Source of the DNA: Planctomycetales bacterium
Lineage (GTDB): Bacteria > Planctomycetota > JAKEIC01
Assembly (NCBI GenBank): GCA_022614695.1
Contig: JAKEIC010000068.1
Span: forward strand, 1-48,333
DNA length: 48,333 nt
Direction of reading: 5' to 3'
Below, in pieces: positions 23,867 through 32,506 of this stretch. The notes beneath the pieces were generated by a model. That model was not told the DNA's origin. It saw only the letters and a program-made list of their open reading frames with translations, and ran no database searches. A program made the translations under genes and the position numbers. Every line of letters starts with the position of its first letter. Position 1 is the stretch's first letter.

Positions 23867-25446
23867 GCCCGCCGGGAGAGGCGAAGGGCGAGGAGCGCCG
23901 CCGCGAGCCAGGCGAGGAGGGGGCGTCCCGAGAGGGGCGCGGCGGGGGCCGGCCGCGGGCCCGGGGTGCCCTCGCGGTGTCCGCTCCCGGCGGCGCGCAG
24001 GTCGGACTCCGCACGATCCAGGGAAGCGACGCGGGGAGTCGTCCCGGCGGTCCGGGCGACGAGCCGGCGGACGAGCCGTCCCCAGAAGACCGGGTAGGCG
24101 GGGGCGAGCTGCCAGCCGCCGGCCGCGGGGAGACCGACCACGGCGAGAGGACCCTCGCGGCGCGGGAACACGAACGCGACGGCCCCGCGCCCGCCGGCTC
24201 GGAGGAGGACCTCGGCCCCGGCCGGGGGGCTCGGGCTCGCTCCGGTCGCCGCCGGCGCCGCGGCGGGGAGCCCGGTCGCCCGCAGTGCGGCCTCCCAGGG
24301 GCCGGCCGCGGCGACCGGGGCGCCCGACCCGACGGTCCAGTCTAGGCCCGGCGGCGCCCCGACGGGGTCCACGAGGAGCGTGGGCCCGTCGGGGAGTGTC
24401 GGCGGGACCTCGCGGTGGAAGACATGGAGGGCGGCGTCGGCCGGGGCGCCGGCCGCAAACTCGGTCGCCGGCCCGAGAGCGGCGCGAAGGGCCCGCCGCA
24501 GCGCCGGCGCGTCCGGCCCGTTCCAGACGACCGGCCCGGTCCTCCCGTCGCCGACGGGCGCGCGCAGCCGGTCGTCCACGTCGAGCGCGCCCCCCGGCGA
24601 GACGATCGCGACGATGGCATGGGCCCCGGCGGCCCCTGGGATCTCGAGTGTGACGCCCACCTCCTCGCCGGGCCCGCACCGCAATGCCCGATCCGTCCCG
24701 GGGCCCTCCGGGTCGGCGACGCGGACCGAGAGGCGGAGGTCGGCCGCGGCTTCCGAGAGGTTCGCCACCGCGGCGAAGACCCGGAGCGCGCCGTCCGCCC
24801 TCTCGGCCCGGAGCGCCGTCACGGCCGCGTTCGGGAGCGGGACTCCCGCGGCGAGGACCTCCGTCGGGTCTCCTGCGGCGAGTGCGGGGAGCCTGTCCGT
24901 CACGAGGAGCACGGTCCGATCGTCCCTGGACGGGAGACGCGCGGCGAGGAGATCTCCGCTCGACGCGGCGGGACCGGCGGTCCGAGCGGCCCGGAGGACC
25001 TCGAGCGGAGGTCCCTCCACGACGCCGCCGGGGATGCCGGGGACCGCCACGAGCGTGACGCGCGCGCCGGGGGGAACGCCGCCGAGCCTGGCCTCGAGGG
25101 CGGAGAGGGCCCGGTCCCAGGCCGTGCGCCCGTCGGGGGCGCGGGCGGCCATGCTGGCCGTCCGGTCGAGGACGACGACGAGGCGGGTCTCCCCGGCCTC
25201 GGCGCGAGGGGAGGCCGGATCGCCGAGTGCGAGGGCCGCGGCCGCGAGCGCGGCCGCCTCGAGAGCGAGGTCGGCCGGCGGCGGCAGCCGCGAGCCCCGT
25301 TCCGCCGGGCGCCCGGCCGCGGCCCTGCGCCAGAGGAGGAGCGAGCCCGCGATCCGCGCCCGCCGCCGGGCCCCGGCGAGCCTGAGGAGCAGGAGGGCGG
25401 GGACGGCGAGCAGCGCCAGGAGACCCTCGGGCGCGAGGAAGGTCAC
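23863..25446 (-). CDS. BatA-like membrane protein with von Willebrand A domain
   Basis: The product is 527 residues, read from GTG. Two N-terminal membrane helices (FLAPEGLLALLAVPALLLLRL and DLALEAAALAAAALALG) are followed by a vWA domain with RLVVVLDRTASMA, whose metal site is D-x-T-x-S rather than D-x-S-x-S. The later part (DALHVFHREVPPTLPDGPTLLVDPVG, GRGAVAFVFPRREGPLAVVGLPAAGGWQLAPAYPVFWGRLVRRLV) matches the C-terminal region of BatA/DUF1550-like proteins, and a last helix anchors the end. The family accompanies MoxR ATPases and DUF58 proteins; a DUF58 gene precedes it but no MoxR is present here. Confidence 0.85.
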   Translation of the reverse strand: MTFLAPEGLLALLAVPALLLLRLAGARRRARIAGSLLLWRRAAAGRPAERGSRLPPPADLALEAAALAAAALALGDPASPRAEAGETRLVVVLDRTASMAARAPDGRTAWDRALSALEARLGGVPPGARVTLVAVPGIPGGVVEGPPLEVLRAARTAGPAASSGDLLAARLPSRDDRTVLLVTDRLPALAAGDPTEVLAAGVPLPNAAVTALRAERADGALRVFAAVANLSEAAADLRLSVRVADPEGPGTDRALRCGPGEEVGVTLEIPGAAGAHAIVAIVSPGGALDVDDRLRAPVGDGRTGPVVWNGPDAPALRRALRAALGPATEFAAGAPADAALHVFHREVPPTLPDGPTLLVDPVGAPPGLDWTVGSGAPVAAAGPWEAALRATGLPAAAPAATGASPSPPAGAEVLLRAGGRGAVAFVFPRREGPLAVVGLPAAGGWQLAPAYPVFWGRLVRRLVARTAGTTPRVASLDRAESDLRAAGSGHREGTPGPRPAPAAPLSGRPLLAWLAAALLALRLSRRA

Positions 25447-26318
25447 TACCGCACCACCGGGGGCCGGACCACGCGCCCGACGATCGCCTCGACCGGCTCC
25501 GAGTCGTCCGCCGCGACGAAGCGGCCGCCCGCGGCTACGACCGCCCGTCGCCAGCGCTCGCGGTGGGCGGTGAGGGCCTCGGCGTAGCGCGCCTGCAGGG
25601 CCTCGTCCGCGAGGCAGGGAAGCCTCTCCCCGGTCTCGGAGTCGGCCAGCTCGATCGCGCCGTCCCCTCCGGGCCGCGCCTCGCCCGCGGCGAGGAGCTG
25701 CACGACGATCGGCTCGCCAGCACCTGGGGGCGCCGCGAGCGCGGCGCGGGGATCGGCCGGATCCAGGAGATCCGATACGAGCGCGACCGCCTCGGGCCCC
25801 CGCCTCGGGCCCCGGAGCGAAGAGGCGAGGTCCCCGGGGCCGCCCGGCTCGAGCGCCGCGAGGGCCCGCAGCAGCCCGGGGATCGCGCCCTCCGACCCGG
25901 CCTCGGCGAGCGTCCGGCAACCTCCCTTCCGGGCCTCGGCGGCCTCGGCGGTGCCGCCGGCGAAGACCGCCAGGGCGGCGAGCGCGGCGGCGACCTCGCG
26001 GGCGCGATCCCACTTCGCACGGCCCTCGGCCCCCATCGAGGCCGACGCGTCGAGGAGGACCCGGAGCCGCGGCACCTCCTCCCGGGCGAACTCCTTCACC
26101 GCGAGCCGGCCGAGTCGCGCGTAGGCGTTCCAGTCCACGCGGCGCGGGTCGTCCCCGGGCGCGTACGCCCGGTGCGCGACGAACTCGAGGACGCCGCCGA
26201 GGCGCCGGGTCGTGCGCCCGCCCGAAGGCGCCCCGCCGGAGGCGCGACGGAGGGGGAGGCGCATCCGCCCGAGCCGCGCGAGGAAGTCCGGCGCGAGGAG
26301 TCCCGGGCCGTCGCTCAT
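25446..26318 (-). CDS. DUF58 domain protein
   Basis: The product is 290 residues. The DUF58 signature is clear: RLGGVLEFVAHRAYAPGDDPRRVDWNAYARLGRLAVKEFAREEVPRLRVLLDASASM, with a complete DxSxS metal-site motif (DASAS) inside a vWA-like fold, and later EAVALVSDLLDPADPRAAL. DUF58 proteins usually work with MoxR AAA ATPases as chaperone-like systems. The start is an ATG overlapping the asnB stop (ATGA); the stop TAG overlaps the following GTG. It lies in the glycan operon, which is unusual. Confidence 0.92.
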   Translation of the reverse strand: MSDGPGLLAPDFLARLGRMRLPLRRASGGAPSGGRTTRRLGGVLEFVAHRAYAPGDDPRRVDWNAYARLGRLAVKEFAREEVPRLRVLLDASASMGAEGRAKWDRAREVAAALAALAVFAGGTAEAAEARKGGCRTLAEAGSEGAIPGLLRALAALEPGGPGDLASSLRGPRRGPEAVALVSDLLDPADPRAALAAPPGAGEPIVVQLLAAGEARPGGDGAIELADSETGERLPCLADEALQARYAEALTAHRERWRRAVVAAGGRFVAADDSEPVEAIVGRVVRPPVVR

Positions 26319-28186
26319 CTCCCCGCCTCCCGGAGCCAGGCCTCGAGCACGCAGAGCGCCCAGAGGCGGTGGGAGTGGTCGTCCCCTCCCGACCGGTCCG
26401 CCTCGAGGAGGGCGGAGACGGCCTCCCGGCGCACGAGCCGGTAGAGTCGCGCATCTCCGGGCTCGAGCAGGCCGAGCGGGCCGCCCGGCTGCCGGAGCCA
26501 GTCCGGGAGAGGCACCGAGAGGCCGCGCTTGCGGTCCTCGAGCGCTTCCGGCGGCACCCGCCCACGCGCCGCCGCCCGCAGCACGACCTTGCGGAGCCCC
26601 CCGGGCGAGACCTTGTGGTGGAACGGGATCCGCTGGGCCCGCTCCACCAGCCGCCAGTCGAGGAAGGGGGAGCGCACCTCGAGCGAGTGGGCCATGCTCA
26701 TCCGGTCCACCTTGGTCAGGATGTCCTCCGGGAGGAAGACCTCCGTGTCGGCGCGCAGGAGCCTCGCCCCGATCTCCCCGCGCCCGCCCTCCACGCGGCG
26801 CGCCACCGACTCGACGAAGTCCTCGGGGTCCCCGGCCCGGGCCTCCGCCAGGAAATCGGGTCGGAGGAGCCACTCCCGGGCCTCGGGGCCGAAGGCGCTC
26901 GTCTTGCGTGCATAGGCGCGCCCGGGGGGCTCGGAGAGGTAGGCGAGGAGGCGCCCCAGGGGGTCCCGCCGGGTCGGGTCGGGCCCCCGCGGGCGCAGGA
27001 GGGCCCGGGCAGCGCGTGCGGCCGCGCGGGGCACGAACCGCGTGCGCCTCCGCAGTCGCTCGTCGTCCCGCAGCCAGGTGTAGCCGCCGAAGACTTCATC
27101 GGCCCCGTCGCCCGAGAGAGACACGGTGACGTCCCGCCGCGCGTGAGCGCAGAGCGGCCCCGTCGCCAGCGCCGACGAGTCGGCGAAGGGCTCGTCGAAC
27201 GCCCGGGCCACGAGGCCCGGGGCGTCGTCCGGGGGCTTCGTGAGGGGACACTCGTGATGCTCCGTGCCGAAGTGCCGCGCCGCGGCCCGGGCGTAGGACG
27301 ACTCGTCGTAGGGCCCCGCGCCCGGGAACCCGATCGAGTGGGTGTGGATCGCTCCGGGCCGGTGCTCGCGCAGCGCCGCGGTCACGAGCGAGGAGTCGAG
27401 CCCGCCCGAGAGGAGCACGCCGAGCGGCACGTCCGAGACGAGGCGCAGACGCGTGGCGTCGGAGAGGAGCGCCCAGACCTCCTCCCCCCACTCGTCGAGG
27501 GTCGGCCGCGGATCGGGGTCCGGCTCGGGGAGTCGCCACCAGCGCTCCAGGCGGATTCCGGAGGCCGTCACCTCCGCCCGGTGGCCCGGCGGGAGCTTGC
27601 GGATCCCGCGGAACGCCGTGGCCGGAGCCGGGACGTAGAGCGCCGCGAGGTAGGCCTCGATCCCGGCCGGGTCGAGCGCCGGCCGAGCGGGCAGCCCCGC
27701 GAGGACCGCCTTGATCTCCGACCCGAAGAGGATCGCCTCCGGCCCCTCGGAGTAGACGAGCGGCTTCACGCCGAGCCGGTCCCGCACCAGGTGGAGGACC
27801 CCGCGCGACCCGTCCCAGAGCGCGAAGGCGAACATGCCGTTCAGCCGGTCGAGGAAGGAGATCCCGTGCTCCTCGTAGAGGTGCACGAGGACCTCGGTGT
27901 CGGAGCGCGACCGGAAGCGGTGCCGAGCCTCGAGCCCGGCGCGCAGCTCCGCGAAGTTGTAGATCTCCCCGTTGAAGGCGACCCAGACGGTCTCGTCCTC
28001 GTTCGCGAGCGGCTGGCTTCCCGTGACGAGGTCTATCACCTGGAGGCGCGCCGTGGCGATCCCGGCGGGGCCGAACTCCCGGACCCGCGTCTCGTCCGGG
28101 CCCCGGTGGCGGAGCGTCGCCACCATCCGCGCGAGCGGCGGCGCGTCCCCCGCGCGGCGGAGGAGATACCCGGCTATCCCGCACAT
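26315..28186 (-). CDS. asnB: Glutamine-dependent asparagine synthase-like amidotransferase
   Basis: The product is 623 residues. Starting at MCGIAGY puts the catalytic Cys2 at the N-terminus of the glutaminase domain (RHRGPDE, FNGEIYNFAELRAGLE, RSDTEVLVHLYEEHG, DRLGVKPLVY). The synthase domain has the PP-loop LSGGLDSSLVTAAL and VSLSGDGADEVFGGY. AsnB makes asparagine from aspartate, glutamine and ATP, but homologues in exopolysaccharide clusters modify sugars or cell wall. Location among glycosyltransferases favours the second role here, though plain asparagine synthesis cannot be excluded. It continues the GT4-GT2 operon and overlaps the DUF58 gene. Confidence 0.93.
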   Translation of the reverse strand: MCGIAGYLLRRAGDAPPLARMVATLRHRGPDETRVREFGPAGIATARLQVIDLVTGSQPLANEDETVWVAFNGEIYNFAELRAGLEARHRFRSRSDTEVLVHLYEEHGISFLDRLNGMFAFALWDGSRGVLHLVRDRLGVKPLVYSEGPEAILFGSEIKAVLAGLPARPALDPAGIEAYLAALYVPAPATAFRGIRKLPPGHRAEVTASGIRLERWWRLPEPDPDPRPTLDEWGEEVWALLSDATRLRLVSDVPLGVLLSGGLDSSLVTAALREHRPGAIHTHSIGFPGAGPYDESSYARAAARHFGTEHHECPLTKPPDDAPGLVARAFDEPFADSSALATGPLCAHARRDVTVSLSGDGADEVFGGYTWLRDDERLRRRTRFVPRAAARAARALLRPRGPDPTRRDPLGRLLAYLSEPPGRAYARKTSAFGPEAREWLLRPDFLAEARAGDPEDFVESVARRVEGGRGEIGARLLRADTEVFLPEDILTKVDRMSMAHSLEVRSPFLDWRLVERAQRIPFHHKVSPGGLRKVVLRAAARGRVPPEALEDRKRGLSVPLPDWLRQPGGPLGLLEPGDARLYRLVRREAVSALLEADRSGGDDHSHRLWALCVLEAWLREAGR

Positions 28187-28220
28187 GGGGAGGCTCCACG
28201 GGCGAGGGACAGGGCAACCC

Positions 28221-29132
28221 TCATGCCGCTCCCGACCCCCGCTCCCCCGCGGACGTCCGCCCGGCCGCGGGCGCACCCGTGTCGGTGGTTCCGCCAGGGG
28301 GGATCGGCGGGAGCGGCAGAAGGCGGCCGGCGGCGTAGCCCGCCATGTAGAGGGCCTGGAACACGAGCAGGAACGGCCTCAAGGTGACGGCCGCGAGGAG
28401 GAGGCGCCCGCACCCGCGGAGCACGCGGCGGGGGAGCCCGACGTTCCGCACCGTGCCCCGCTCCCCGTGGGGCGGCGCGTCGTAGATGAGACCCGGGAAG
28501 CGCCGGTAGGTTCGCGCCGCTCCGATCCCGTTCCGCCAGGCGATGCGGAGGAGCGCGCCGATCGTCGGGGGCATGGGGTGGTAGGCCCAGACGCCCGGGA
28601 CCATCACGACGCGCTTCCCCGCGGCCCGGACCCGGTACCGGAGGTCCGGGTCGGTCCCCCGCTCGAGGTCCGGGTGCTCGCCGCCGATCCGGTCCCAGAG
28701 GTCGCGGCGGATCGCGAGACACATATGGGTGACCATGTCCGAGTCGGTGAGCCGATCCACGACCGGGGAGAGGTTCCGCGGGATCTCGCGGGCCGCGCGC
28801 CTCTGCCACCAGGACGACCCGGGGGGGAGGAGCTGGGACGGGCCGCAGAGCCCGACGTCGGGGTTCTCCTCGAGCGTCCGCACGAGCGCCGGCAACACCT
28901 CGGGGCCGCCGAAGGTCACGTCGTCGTCCACGAAGATCAGGATCTCGCCGCGGGTCCGGGCCGCGCCCACGTTCCGGGCGCGGCCGTTCGGGCGGACGCC
29001 GATGACGACCTCAACGGCCGCGCCGTCGCCGAGCGACTCGCGCACCTGCGCCCGGAGCCTCTCGACGTTTCCGCCCCGGGAGCCGTCGAGGGACGGGATC
29101 ACCACCGAGACCCTGGGAGAGGGGGCGCTCAA
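28221..29132 (-). CDS. Family 2 glycosyltransferase
   Basis: The product is 303 residues. A TTG overlapping the upstream stop (TTGA) is the only start that precedes PRVSVVIPSLDGSRGG. The GT-A core has RPNGRARNVGAARTRGEILIFVDDDVTFGG (metal-binding DxD) and HPDLERGTDPDLRYRVRAAGK (acidic base region). A hydrophobic pair near the end (LRPFLLVFQALYMAGYAAGRLL) may bind it to the membrane. It probably acts on a lipid-linked glycan, in an operon with the upstream GT4 and asnB. Substrate unknown. Confidence 0.9.
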   Translation of the reverse strand: MSAPSPRVSVVIPSLDGSRGGNVERLRAQVRESLGDGAAVEVVIGVRPNGRARNVGAARTRGEILIFVDDDVTFGGPEVLPALVRTLEENPDVGLCGPSQLLPPGSSWWQRRAAREIPRNLSPVVDRLTDSDMVTHMCLAIRRDLWDRIGGEHPDLERGTDPDLRYRVRAAGKRVVMVPGVWAYHPMPPTIGALLRIAWRNGIGAARTYRRFPGLIYDAPPHGERGTVRNVGLPRRVLRGCGRLLLAAVTLRPFLLVFQALYMAGYAAGRLLPLPPIPPGGTTDTGAPAAGRTSAGERGSGAA

Positions 29133-30244
29133 CGGCGACTCCCGGCCGCCGCCCGATCGTAGAGCCCGATCAACGCCCGCACGTAGCGGCCGAGGTCGTG
29201 CCGCTCCCGTACCCGGGCCCGGGCAGCCTCGGAGAGGCGTGACGCGAGGGCCGCGTCCGAGAGGAGGCGATCGAGCGCGGCGGCGAGCGCGGCCGGATCC
29301 TCGGCCGGGACGAGGAGTCCGGTCGCGCCGTCCTCGACCACCTCCGGGAGCCCGCCGACCGAGGAGGCGACGACCGGGACGCCGCAGGCCTGGGCCTCGA
29401 TGACGGAGAGGCAGAGGCCTTCGGTGCGGGAGGGGGCGGTGGCGACGTCGAGCGCCGCGAAGACCCTCGCCAGGTCCTGGCGCTCCCCCAGGAACCGAAC
29501 CCGGTCCCCGATCCCCAGGCGCATCGCCTCGGCCTTGAGCGTCGCGCCGTACCCCGTATGGTCGGGTCCAACCAGCGCGAGGACGAGGTTCGGAACGCGG
29601 GGCGCGAGCGCGGCCGCGGCTCGCAGGAGGATGTCGAGCCCCTTCTCGGGCTTGAGCGTGCCGACGGCTCCCACGACCGGAACGCGCTCGGGGAGACCCA
29701 GCGCACGCCGCGCCTCGGTGCGCCCCGAAGGGGGCCCCAGCCGCTCGGGGTCCACGGGGTTCCCTATCACCGTCACCCGCTCGGCCGCGATCCCGCGCGC
29801 GCACAGGGTCGCCCGGACCGCCTCCGAGACCGCGACGATCACGTCGGCGCGCCGGACGGCCACGCGCCCGATCCACTCGTGGTACCAGCGGCCCCAGGAG
29901 CCGAGCCCGTGGTCCGTGCGCGCGAGGACGCGGAGGGACGCCGGCCGACGCGCGAAGGCGCCGGAGACGTGGGCGGGCAGGAGATGCGTGTGGAGCACGT
30001 CGGGGCGGACCTCCTCGAGGAGGGAGGCGACCGCTCTCACGGAGGCCCGGAACTTCCCCTGCGGCGCCCCGAGAACCCGGACCGGCAGTCCGCGGGACCG
30101 GAGCGCATCGCCCACGACCCCGTCCTCGCGGAGAGCGGCCACGGTCACGTCGTGGGTGGCCTCCTGCATCGCGCGTGCGACCGAGAGCGCGAGCCACTCG
30201 ACGCCGCCTCCCTTGAGATTCGGGAGGAGTTGCACGATCCGCAC
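29129..30244 (-). CDS. Family 4 glycosyltransferase
   Basis: The product is 371 residues from GTG, with GT-B fold. MRIVQLLPNLKGGGVEWLALSVARAM and DVLHTHLLPAHVSGAFARR form the N-terminal domain; VVGAVGTLKPEKGLDILLRAAAAL, RFLGERQDLARVFAALDVATAPSRTEGLCLSVIEAQACGVPVVASSVGGLPEVV is the donor domain with the EX7E glutamates. It starts the unit GT4-GT2-asnB-DUF58-BatA. A TAGGAT box lies 6 bases before the GTG, so a leaderless start is possible. Confidence 0.93.
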   Translation of the reverse strand: MRIVQLLPNLKGGGVEWLALSVARAMQEATHDVTVAALREDGVVGDALRSRGLPVRVLGAPQGKFRASVRAVASLLEEVRPDVLHTHLLPAHVSGAFARRPASLRVLARTDHGLGSWGRWYHEWIGRVAVRRADVIVAVSEAVRATLCARGIAAERVTVIGNPVDPERLGPPSGRTEARRALGLPERVPVVGAVGTLKPEKGLDILLRAAAALAPRVPNLVLALVGPDHTGYGATLKAEAMRLGIGDRVRFLGERQDLARVFAALDVATAPSRTEGLCLSVIEAQACGVPVVASSVGGLPEVVEDGATGLLVPAEDPAALAAALDRLLSDAALASRLSEAARARVRERHDLGRYVRALIGLYDRAAAGSRR

Positions 30245-30299
30245 GAGGCCATCCTACTCGGGAGGCGGCGGGAGCGCGCGGCCGCGGGCGACCGGCCCC

Positions 30300-31310
30300 C
30301 TACGCGAGGAGGTCCCGCGCCAGGCTCCGCCAGCCGTTCGCGAAACGCCAGTAGTGGAGGCCCGCGGCCTCGCGGAGGATGCCCGGCAGGCGCGCGAAGC
30401 GAGAGCGCGGGAACGCCGCGCGACGGCGGAGGTGGCGGAGGCGGCCGTCGAGAGCCTCCGCGACCCCGGGCTGCAGGGCGTAGCCCGCCGGCCGGGAGCC
30501 TTCCGCGAGCCGTTCCGCGAGCCGCTCGAACGCCTCCGCCTCGGCCCGCCGCCCGCCGCCGGGGTCGCGCCGCTCCTCGGCCCGCCTCTCGCGGAGGCGG
30601 TCGAGGCGGGCCCGGAGGCCGGGGGCCGGGATCCCCACGCGCTGCGCGGCGTGGACGCGGTACCGGACGAGCGGCTCGGGGACCGGGGCGAGGCGGGAGA
30701 CCGAGGCGGCGGCGAGCGCGAACCACTCGTCGTGCATCCAGCCGGGCGGGACCGGGAGGAGGAGCGGTCGGAGCGACGCGCGGACCGCGAGGGTGGCTCC
30801 GGTGACGACGGGGTGCCGCATGAGCACCTCGAAGGCCCGACCTCCGGCGAGGCGCGCCCGAGCGCGGGGGCCGAAGCCGACGGCCCCCCAGAGCGAATCG
30901 CCTCGCGGGCCGCCCGCCTCGTCCACGACCGTCCCGTCCGAGAACGCGGCTCCCGCGCCGGGATCCGCCCCGAGCGCGCGGGCGAGGCGCTCGAGCTTCC
31001 GCGCGTCCCAGACGTCGTCCTGGTCGCAGAAGGCGACGAGCTCGCCGCGGCACTCGGCGAGCGCGCGGGCGAAACCCTGCGCGGGCCCGAGGCGCTCCCC
31101 GGCGGGCAGGAACCGCACGGGGAAGGGAACCGTCGCGGCGAACTCCCGGAGGATCGCGGGCGTCCCGTCCCTCGAGCCGTCGTCCCGGACGACGACCTCG
31201 ACCGGCGCGAGCGTCTGGGCGCGAACGCTCCCGAGCTGCCCGGGGAGGAACCGCGCGCCGTCGAGGGTGCAGAGGGCGACCGAGACGCCCGGGAGGCCGG
31301 CCGGCGTCAC
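30300..31310 (-). CDS. Family 2 glycosyltransferase (rhamnosyltransferase-like)
   Basis: The product is 336 residues from a GTG overlapping the prenyl synthase stop (GTGA). VSVALCTLDGARFLPGQLGSVRAQTLAPVEVVVRDDGSRDGT is the GT-A start, and AECRGELVAFCDQDDVWDARKLERLARAL gives the QDDVW metal motif typical of rhamnosyl- and related transferases. GWMHDEWFALAAAS is also conserved. A roughly 110-residue Arg-rich helical tail follows. It is probably part of surface-glycan synthesis, although it is joined to the xse-ispA operon. Confidence 0.92.
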   Translation of the reverse strand: MTPAGLPGVSVALCTLDGARFLPGQLGSVRAQTLAPVEVVVRDDGSRDGTPAILREFAATVPFPVRFLPAGERLGPAQGFARALAECRGELVAFCDQDDVWDARKLERLARALGADPGAGAAFSDGTVVDEAGGPRGDSLWGAVGFGPRARARLAGGRAFEVLMRHPVVTGATLAVRASLRPLLLPVPPGWMHDEWFALAAASVSRLAPVPEPLVRYRVHAAQRVGIPAPGLRARLDRLRERRAEERRDPGGGRRAEAEAFERLAERLAEGSRPAGYALQPGVAEALDGRLRHLRRRAAFPRSRFARLPGILREAAGLHYWRFANGWRSLARDLLA

Positions 31311-32200
31311 GCCTTCCGTTCCACGAGCAGCTCCGCCAGCTCGCGCAGCCGCCGCGGGGCGGGGAGGTCCGCGATCGCCTCCACCGCCTGCGCCGCGAGC
31401 GCGCGGGCGCGGGCGGTCGAGGCCTCGAGGCCCACGGCCCGGGGGTAGGTGAGCTTCCCGCGGTCGGCGTCCTTCTTCGTCGCCTTCCCGAGCGTCGCGG
31501 CGTCCGAGGTCTCGTCCAACACGTCGTCCGCGATCTGGAAGGCGAGGCCCACCGATTCGCCGAAGCGGGTGAGGGCCCCGAGCAGCCGGTCGTCGGTGCC
31601 GGCCAGGAGGCCGCCCATCCGCACCGAGGCGCGGATGAGGGCCGCGGTCTTCCTCCGGTGGATCGCCTCGACGGCGGCGGCGGTCGGGGTCCCTCCCTCG
31701 GACTGAAGGTCGAGGACCTGGCCCCCGACCATCCCGAGCGTCCCCGCCGCCTCGGCCGCCTCGCGGACGAGGGTGAGCGCGAGCCCCTCGCCCGCGACGG
31801 GCCGCGCGAGCACCTCGAATGCGAACGTGAGGAGCGCGTCGCCCGCGAGGATCGCGAGAGCCTCGCCGAATACCTTGTGGCACGTGGGGCGCCCGCGCCG
31901 GAGGTCGTCGTCGTCCATCGCGGGGAGGTCGTCGTGGATGAGCGAGTAGGTGTGGATCATCTCGAGCGAGCAGGCGGCGTTCATCGCGCGGTCGGGGTCC
32001 CCGCCGCACGCCGCGCACGCCGCCCGAACGAGGATCGGGCGGAGGCGCTTCCCTCCCCCGAGCACGCTGTAGCGCATCGCCTTGTGGAGCGCCGCCGGCT
32101 CCGAGGTCTCGGGCGGCAGGAGCCGGTCGAGCGCCGCGTCCACCTTGCGGCGCTCTTCCTCGAGGAAGCGTGGGAGGTCGGAGGCGACGGCCGGGCTCAT
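31307..32200 (-). CDS. ispA: Short-chain polyprenyl diphosphate synthase (FPP/GGPP type)
   Basis: The enzyme condenses isopentenyl diphosphate with allylic diphosphates to give farnesyl or geranylgeranyl diphosphate, precursors of undecaprenyl carrier and quinones. The 297 residues show LGGGKRLRPIL, the first aspartate-rich motif DDLPAMDDDDLRRGRPT (about 92-108), GQVLDLQSEG, KTAALIRAS and the second motif FQIADDVLDE. Product length cannot be read with certainty. It overlaps xseB (ATGA), as in many bacteria (xseA-xseB-ispA). IspF is also in the window, so the precursors come from the non-mevalonate route. Confidence 0.94.
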   Translation of the reverse strand: MSPAVASDLPRFLEEERRKVDAALDRLLPPETSEPAALHKAMRYSVLGGGKRLRPILVRAACAACGGDPDRAMNAACSLEMIHTYSLIHDDLPAMDDDDLRRGRPTCHKVFGEALAILAGDALLTFAFEVLARPVAGEGLALTLVREAAEAAGTLGMVGGQVLDLQSEGGTPTAAAVEAIHRRKTAALIRASVRMGGLLAGTDDRLLGALTRFGESVGLAFQIADDVLDETSDAATLGKATKKDADRGKLTYPRAVGLEASTARARALAAQAVEAIADLPAPRRLRELAELLVERKA

Positions 32201-32490
32201 GGCTCGGGTTTCGGCGACTTGACGGCGCTCGCCGCGGGCGGCTCGAACGGCTTCGCCGCGAGCGACCCGTCCGACTCGCGCAGGAGCTGCTCGACTCGCT
32301 GCTCGGCGCGCTTCAGGATCTCCTGGCAGCGGCGGAGGTGCCGGACGCCCTCCTCGTAGCGGGCCAACGCGTCGTCCACGCCGAGGTCGCCCTTCTCCAG
32401 CTCGGCGACGGCCTTCTCGAGCCCCGCGAGCACCTCTTCGAAGCGTTCGCCAGCCTCCGTCTCGGACGGCGTGTCCTTCTTCTTGGCCAC
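32197..32490 (-). CDS. xseB: Exodeoxyribonuclease VII small subunit
   Basis: The product is 97 residues, GTG start. The family pattern RFEEVLAGLEKAVAELEKGDLGVDDALARYEEGVRHLRRCQEILKRAEQRVEQLL (given here in part) is a helical hairpin that associates with XseA. A proline-rich tail of about 25 residues is extra. The complex degrades single-stranded DNA to oligonucleotides. A TAGAAT box ends 10 bases before the GTG and overlaps the xseA stop, so the gene may be both part of the operon and separately transcribed. Confidence 0.95.
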   Translation of the reverse strand: MAKKKDTPSETEAGERFEEVLAGLEKAVAELEKGDLGVDDALARYEEGVRHLRRCQEILKRAEQRVEQLLRESDGSLAAKPFEPPAASAVKSPKPEP

Positions 32491-32500
32491 GGCGCTGGCG

Positions 32501-32506
32501 ATTCTA
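32501..32506 (-). promoter_or_regulatory. -10 box of xseB, leaderless type
   Basis: TAGAAT on the minus strand ends 10 bases before the xseB GTG; its first three bases are the xseA stop codon. The spacer CGCCAGCGCC has no ribosome site. The -35 is not clear. Confidence 0.35.
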
